Shown here: piece by piece, positions 60,752 through 64,000 of the stretch
How positions within the stretch are numbered: position 1 is the first letter of the stretch
How the letters are laid out: each line of letters opens with the position of its first letter
Assembly: GCA_002702065.1 (NCBI GenBank)
Contig: NZXX01000005.1
Location: forward strand, 1-64,000
Direction: 5' to 3'
DNA: 64,000 nt
From: Anaerolineaceae bacterium
GTDB taxonomy: Bacteria > Chloroflexota > Anaerolineae > Aggregatilineales > Phototrophicaceae
The notes under the pieces: generated by a model
Told to the model about the DNA's origin: nothing
What the model saw: only the letters and a program-made list of their open reading frames with translations
The model's database searches: none
Made by a program: the position numbers and the translations under genes

Positions 60752-62215
60752 ATGCCCCGTTCATTCCGACGCCGACAGACACCGACCGCCCCCCAGAGCT
60801 GGGAGGAGGTCTGGCAGGAAGACTTTCCGCTGTTTCACTTCACGAGACGCGAGGCCATGACCATCGGCATGAGCTACCGGCATGTATTCGTGACCGGCTC
60901 CACCGGCTCCGGCAAAAGCTCCGGCAGCATGGCGACGATCTTCCGCTCGTACCTGCGGGCGGGGTACGGCGGGCTGGTACTGAGCGTCAAAAATGAAAAG
61001 GATCGCTGGGTGTCGATGTGCGAGCAGGCGGGACGGCTGGACGACCTGGTGATCGTCTCCATCGACAACGGCATGCCCTACCGGTTCAACTTCCTGGACT
61101 ATCAGCTGAGAAGCAAGTCTCGCGGCTCCGGCTCCGTCACCAACATCGTGGAGCTGTTTTCCACGATCATGGACCTTATCGAGAACAACGCGAAAGAAAA
61201 ACCCAGCGAGGACTTCTGGAACCGCAGCGCGCTGGACCTGGTGGAAAACGCCGTGATCGTCCTCAGCCTGTGCGATGCCCCGCTCACCATGGAGAGCATC
61301 AAGCGCTTCATCACTTCCGCGCCGAGGGGAGGGGAGATCGATGACCCGGACTGGAAGTTCAGGAGCTACGCGGCCCAGCGCCTGCAGGAAGCCCACCGCA
61401 GGCCCAAAACCCCGCGTCAGGAGCGTGACCTCAAGGCGGCATTCGACTACTTCAAGGACGACCTGGCCCTGCTCAACGACCGCACCCGCAGCTCCATCGA
61501 AATCACCGTTACGACCATCGCCAGCCGATTCCTCAAGGGCGACACCCGCGAGTTGCTGTGTTCCCCTACCACCAACCTCGTGCCTGAAGTAATGTGGGAA
61601 AACGGCAAAATCGTGCTTCTGGATATGCCGATTATCGACTACGGCAAGGAAGGGATCATCATCCAGGGCGTGATCAAGTACTGCTTCCAGCGGGCCATGC
61701 AGCAGCGTGACCTGACAACGCACCCGCGACCCCTGTTTCTCGCCGTCGACGAATATCAGCGATTTATCAGCAAATATGATTACATCTGGATCAGTGAGGT
61801 GCGCAGTGCCGGAGTCGCAGCGGTGCTGGCGACCCAGTCCATTTCCAATCTATATTCCGTCCTGGGCGGCGGCGGACGCGAGTCGGTCGATTCGATGCTG
61901 GGCAACCTGTCCACCGTCATCATCCATGCGTGCACCGACGTACCGACGTGTGAGTGGTTTACCAGCCGCGTGGGCACCGAGTGGCGCGAGATGCGCTCAC
62001 GTAGCCAGGGGGCGGGCGGTCAGATGACGGGCGTGACGGTCACGGAACAGATTGAACCACGGCTGCTACCAAGCGACGTGTTTACGCTGAAAACGGGCGG
62101 GCGGGCGAACGACTGGCAGGTGGAAGGCTACGTGGTGCAGACCGGGCGCGGCGTGTGGTCAAGCACCCGAAGCTCCTATCATAAGGCGGTGTTCAGGCAG
62201 GAGTTTGGAGGCTAA
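60752..62215 (+). CDS. Type IV secretion coupling protein-like ATPase (TraG/VirD4/TraM-type)
   Basis: A 487-residue ATPase. Walker A FVTGSTGSGKSSGSMAT (about residues 48-64), Walker B LFLAVDEYQRF (about 330-340), followed by AAVLATQSISNLYSVLGG typical of VirD4/TraG/TrwB proteins. No N-terminal membrane segments, unlike VirD4 and TrwB; it may use a separate membrane partner. It would deliver the relaxosome to a secretion channel; no T4SS channel genes are in the window. AAGGAG 8 nt before ATG. Ends overlap the following convergent gene by 4 bp. Confidence 0.85.
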   Translation: MPRSFRRRQTPTAPQSWEEVWQEDFPLFHFTRREAMTIGMSYRHVFVTGSTGSGKSSGSMATIFRSYLRAGYGGLVLSVKNEKDRWVSMCEQAGRLDDLVIVSIDNGMPYRFNFLDYQLRSKSRGSGSVTNIVELFSTIMDLIENNAKEKPSEDFWNRSALDLVENAVIVLSLCDAPLTMESIKRFITSAPRGGEIDDPDWKFRSYAAQRLQEAHRRPKTPRQERDLKAAFDYFKDDLALLNDRTRSSIEITVTTIASRFLKGDTRELLCSPTTNLVPEVMWENGKIVLLDMPIIDYGKEGIIIQGVIKYCFQRAMQQRDLTTHPRPLFLAVDEYQRFISKYDYIWISEVRSAGVAAVLATQSISNLYSVLGGGGRESVDSMLGNLSTVIIHACTDVPTCEWFTSRVGTEWREMRSRSQGAGGQMTGVTVTEQIEPRLLPSDVFTLKTGGRANDWQVEGYVVQTGRGVWSSTRSSYHKAVFRQEFGG

Positions 62216-63744
62216 AGAATGTAATCCTCTAGGTTACTGCTTTGTGTTTGTCTGTTCAGCTCTTCAACCTCTAGATCCCAGATGTAATCGTTGAAGAGCT
62301 GCATGGTCTCTTCCTGAGAGGATCCCAACACATCAGCCAGGCGGGAAACAATCTCTCTACTTTGCGGCAGCCCTCTACCTGCTTCCCATAAAGCAATAGA
62401 AGAGTGGCTCATTTCTAGTCGGGCTGCGAGTTCTTCCTGCGTTACACCTTTTCGAGTTCGTAGTGTCAAAAGGGTTCTGGCAAAGCTCTCGACAGGCTCT
62501 CGATCTTTTAACGGATTGGTATCAAGGTCACCCGTAGTAATGACATAGTTTGCTTTCTTAATTAGCTCAAGCCGTCGAGGGCTATTCCCTTTTAGATCAG
62601 AGGCTAGTAGTAGCAGCTTCCTAATTTTGGATGAAATGGCAAAGTTGGTGAATGTGAATTTATCGACATAGTTTTCAAAGGCTAGCAAAAACGTTTGTCG
62701 TAATTCCACAGGGACATCTTCATATTGACCCGTTTCCACCGCTACTTTTGTTGCGGCAAGTTCTGAATAAGAATCTATTTGTATCAACGTATCAACGACT
62801 TTGGCTAGGTTTTCTTCATTGAGATTTTCTATGTAGGCATCGAACGCTCGCAAAAAGGTTTGGCGCAACTCCATGGGGACATCTTCGTAGTGACCTTCCC
62901 TAACTAACTCTCGCTGTTTGATTGCGTTAAGAAACTCCACCAATTTCCCACTGGCATCTTTGATTTTGTCATGTAGTGTTGGATTGTCTGGATAAAAATG
63001 GCTGTCAAAAGCACTAAGGAGCTGTTGTCGGGACTTTTCGGAGATGTCGGTCAAGAAACTCCGCTCGGAGATGCTCAGCTTAAGTTTGGATATTTCTTCC
63101 AAAGTGTGGAGCATGTGTATAGGGTTCAAAATTCGCCTATTGTTTTTCTGAGTTCCTTGATTCAAATATGCTTCACACGCAGCTACCACTTCCTGGACCC
63201 ATAGTGTGGGGGTACCAATAAATTCCCCAGCCTCTAATCTGGCCTTGCGCTCGGCTACATCCTGAAGTGATCTAATAAACATCCACAAACTATCGGCATA
63301 TTGCTTTCTTTCGTTTCTTGGATATTCTAGCCAGACATCGAACGTCGAAATTGCTTTCTCAACCCAAATGTTGGGTACAAGGGGAAATTCTCCCTTTACC
63401 AATCGATCCTTTCGATGAGCAATTTCGAATAATTCTAAAATTAATAAACGCAAATAATTCGCAGTATCGAAGTGTTCGTTTGTAGAATCCTCAATATAAA
63501 CAGTGAACGCATTCAGCGCTCTTTTTATCCACTTGTCAGGAATATGGCGCGGTGTCTCTTTTTCTAGCGCACCTTTCCACTGCGTTACTTCAAGCACATG
63601 GTACTCAGTGAACACTTGGTCTCGATCTGTGTGTAGGCGGCTAGATAGATAATCATCAAGCGCTCGTCCCAGACCTTGCCATCGGTCTGCCGATTCGAGG
63701 TTATTAGCTGATTCCAGTTGCGGTTGCTTCTCGTCATCATTCAT
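62212..63744 (-). CDS. Six-repeat alpha-solenoid-like protein with C-terminal XRE HTH domain
   Basis: A 510-residue protein of unrecognised architecture. Six degenerate 55-residue repeats share the pattern (G-x-[FY])...[VI]P-x-x-[WL]-[RVI]-x-x-[FLV]-x-x-AF-x-x-[YWH]; anchor residues fall at about 72, 127, 182, 238, 293 and 348. Then, after a linker, an XRE-type helix-turn-helix (about 420-482; FARTLLTLRTRKGVTQEELAARLEMSHSSIALWEAGRGLPQS) and a short acidic tail. Base composition is far lower in GC than neighbours, suggesting recent transfer. The ATG at 63744 overlaps the stop of the upstream frame. A regulator whose repeats sense a ligand or protein is a reasonable guess. Confidence 0.6.
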   Translation of the reverse strand: MNDDEKQPQLESANNLESADRWQGLGRALDDYLSSRLHTDRDQVFTEYHVLEVTQWKGALEKETPRHIPDKWIKRALNAFTVYIEDSTNEHFDTANYLRLLILELFEIAHRKDRLVKGEFPLVPNIWVEKAISTFDVWLEYPRNERKQYADSLWMFIRSLQDVAERKARLEAGEFIGTPTLWVQEVVAACEAYLNQGTQKNNRRILNPIHMLHTLEEISKLKLSISERSFLTDISEKSRQQLLSAFDSHFYPDNPTLHDKIKDASGKLVEFLNAIKQRELVREGHYEDVPMELRQTFLRAFDAYIENLNEENLAKVVDTLIQIDSYSELAATKVAVETGQYEDVPVELRQTFLLAFENYVDKFTFTNFAISSKIRKLLLLASDLKGNSPRRLELIKKANYVITTGDLDTNPLKDREPVESFARTLLTLRTRKGVTQEELAARLEMSHSSIALWEAGRGLPQSREIVSRLADVLGSSQEETMQLFNDYIWDLEVEELNRQTQSSNLEDYIL

Positions 63745-64000
63745 CGTGTGACTGTCTCGCATGTAATCTAGCAAGCTGTCCCGCCGCTTTAATTGCTTCT
63801 ATGCGGGCTTGCCTTTTCTGGCGAATTAATTCATCCGCTTCATTATATTGTGCATCGAGGTTGCAGAGAACGAGGTAGAAAATAAAGGTGATCTCATCTT
63901 CAGTTAGTTCGTAGGCATCTTCCAGTAAGTTTCTGAAACCGGTCAGCGGCAGGTATTCCAGGTTATAGAAATGCGTGCCTGTCGCTGTCTTGCGTGCACC
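63737..64000 (-). CDS. Partial hypothetical protein (C-terminal 87 residues)
   Basis: An open frame that enters from the right edge and ends with TGA at 63739-63737, overlapping the start of the six-repeat XRE protein by 8 bp, so the two are probably coupled. The visible part is helical: HFYNLEYLPLTGFRNLLEDAY, then DEITFIFYLVLCNLDAQYNEADELIRQKRQAR and a polar tail. Low GC like its partner. No family recognised. Confidence 0.55.
   Translation of the reverse strand, partial: GARKTATGTHFYNLEYLPLTGFRNLLEDAYELTEDEITFIFYLVLCNLDAQYNEADELIRQKRQARIEAIKAAGQLARLHARQSHDE

Noticed and set aside
1..64000. CRISPR arrays, tRNA and rRNA genes
   Set aside because: No regularly spaced direct repeats, and no cloverleaf or rRNA-like stretch was recognised in the intergenic regions.
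55925..64000. Insertion sequence or transposase at the yifB break
   Set aside because: No transposase, integrase or terminal inverted repeat is visible in the window; the recombinase is presumably at the unseen right end.

Overview
The window is a high-GC bacterial chromosome segment with tightly packed operons, frequent 4-bp stop/start overlaps and clear Shine-Dalgarno sites. The gene content (complete LysW carrier-protein lysine module, B12-binding radical SAM protein of the TIGR03960 type, divergent MurA-like and MurF-like enzymes, many LLM-class flavin oxidoreductases) points to a member of the Chloroflexota, probably Anaerolineae-like. That placement is inference from gene content; no rRNA is present to confirm it.

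Layout. 0.3-4.2 kb: a C2H2 zinc-finger microprotein, a Roadblock/LC7 protein, a secreted beta-propeller-like protein and a radical SAM enzyme. 4.3-18.3 kb: PLP decarboxylase, MurA-like protein, alpha/beta hydrolase, MurF-like ligase, class-I glutamine amidotransferase-like hydrolase, M20 amidohydrolase, DUF456 protein, D-Ala-D-Ala ligase, OmpR-type regulator, membrane glycosyltransferase, beta-hydroxyacid dehydrogenase, pseudouridine synthase and PlsC acyltransferase; several of these concern the envelope. 18.3-25.1 kb: glmS under a glmS self-cleaving ribozyme, convergent with an oligopeptide-type ABC transporter operon (binding protein, two permeases, ROK kinase, no ATPases). 25.2-34.9 kb: M24 peptidase, a RidA/LLM/TIGR04076/LLM cluster, soluble transhydrogenase, ankyrin protein, PhyH dioxygenase, an aminotransferase behind an attenuator-like leader, fabD and rpmF. 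35.2-38.9 kb: flippase, glycosyltransferase and fructosamine-kinase-like protein.

39.0-44.5 kb holds lysW-lysX-lysY-lysZ-lysJ-lysK, which converts alpha-aminoadipate to lysine on the LysW carrier. Its 420-bp leader carries two complete, tandem, trp-style attenuators. Each has a mini-ORF with a run of Lys codons, a stop codon inside a segment that pairs with the ascending arm of the terminator, and a strong terminator with a U-tract. This is the most striking observation in the window. 45.7-55.4 kb is one nitrogen-acquisition cluster: urtABCDE (urea ABC importer) followed by ureDABCFG (urease and accessory proteins, no ureE).

At about 55.94 kb the yifB/comM gene is cut: only its 3' part remains, and a different kind of DNA follows to the end of the window. 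It carries a four-helix membrane protein, a Toprim primase-like protein, small unknown genes, a MobA/MobL (MOBQ-type) relaxase, a T4SS-coupling-protein-like ATPase and, between the last two, a hairpin plus TAAGTGCGC motif that looks like an RSF1010/pSC101-type oriT. This is the left end of an integrated conjugative or mobilizable element inserted into yifB. Its last genes in view, an XRE-HTH protein built of six 55-residue repeats and a partial upstream partner, are much lower in GC and look like recently acquired cargo.
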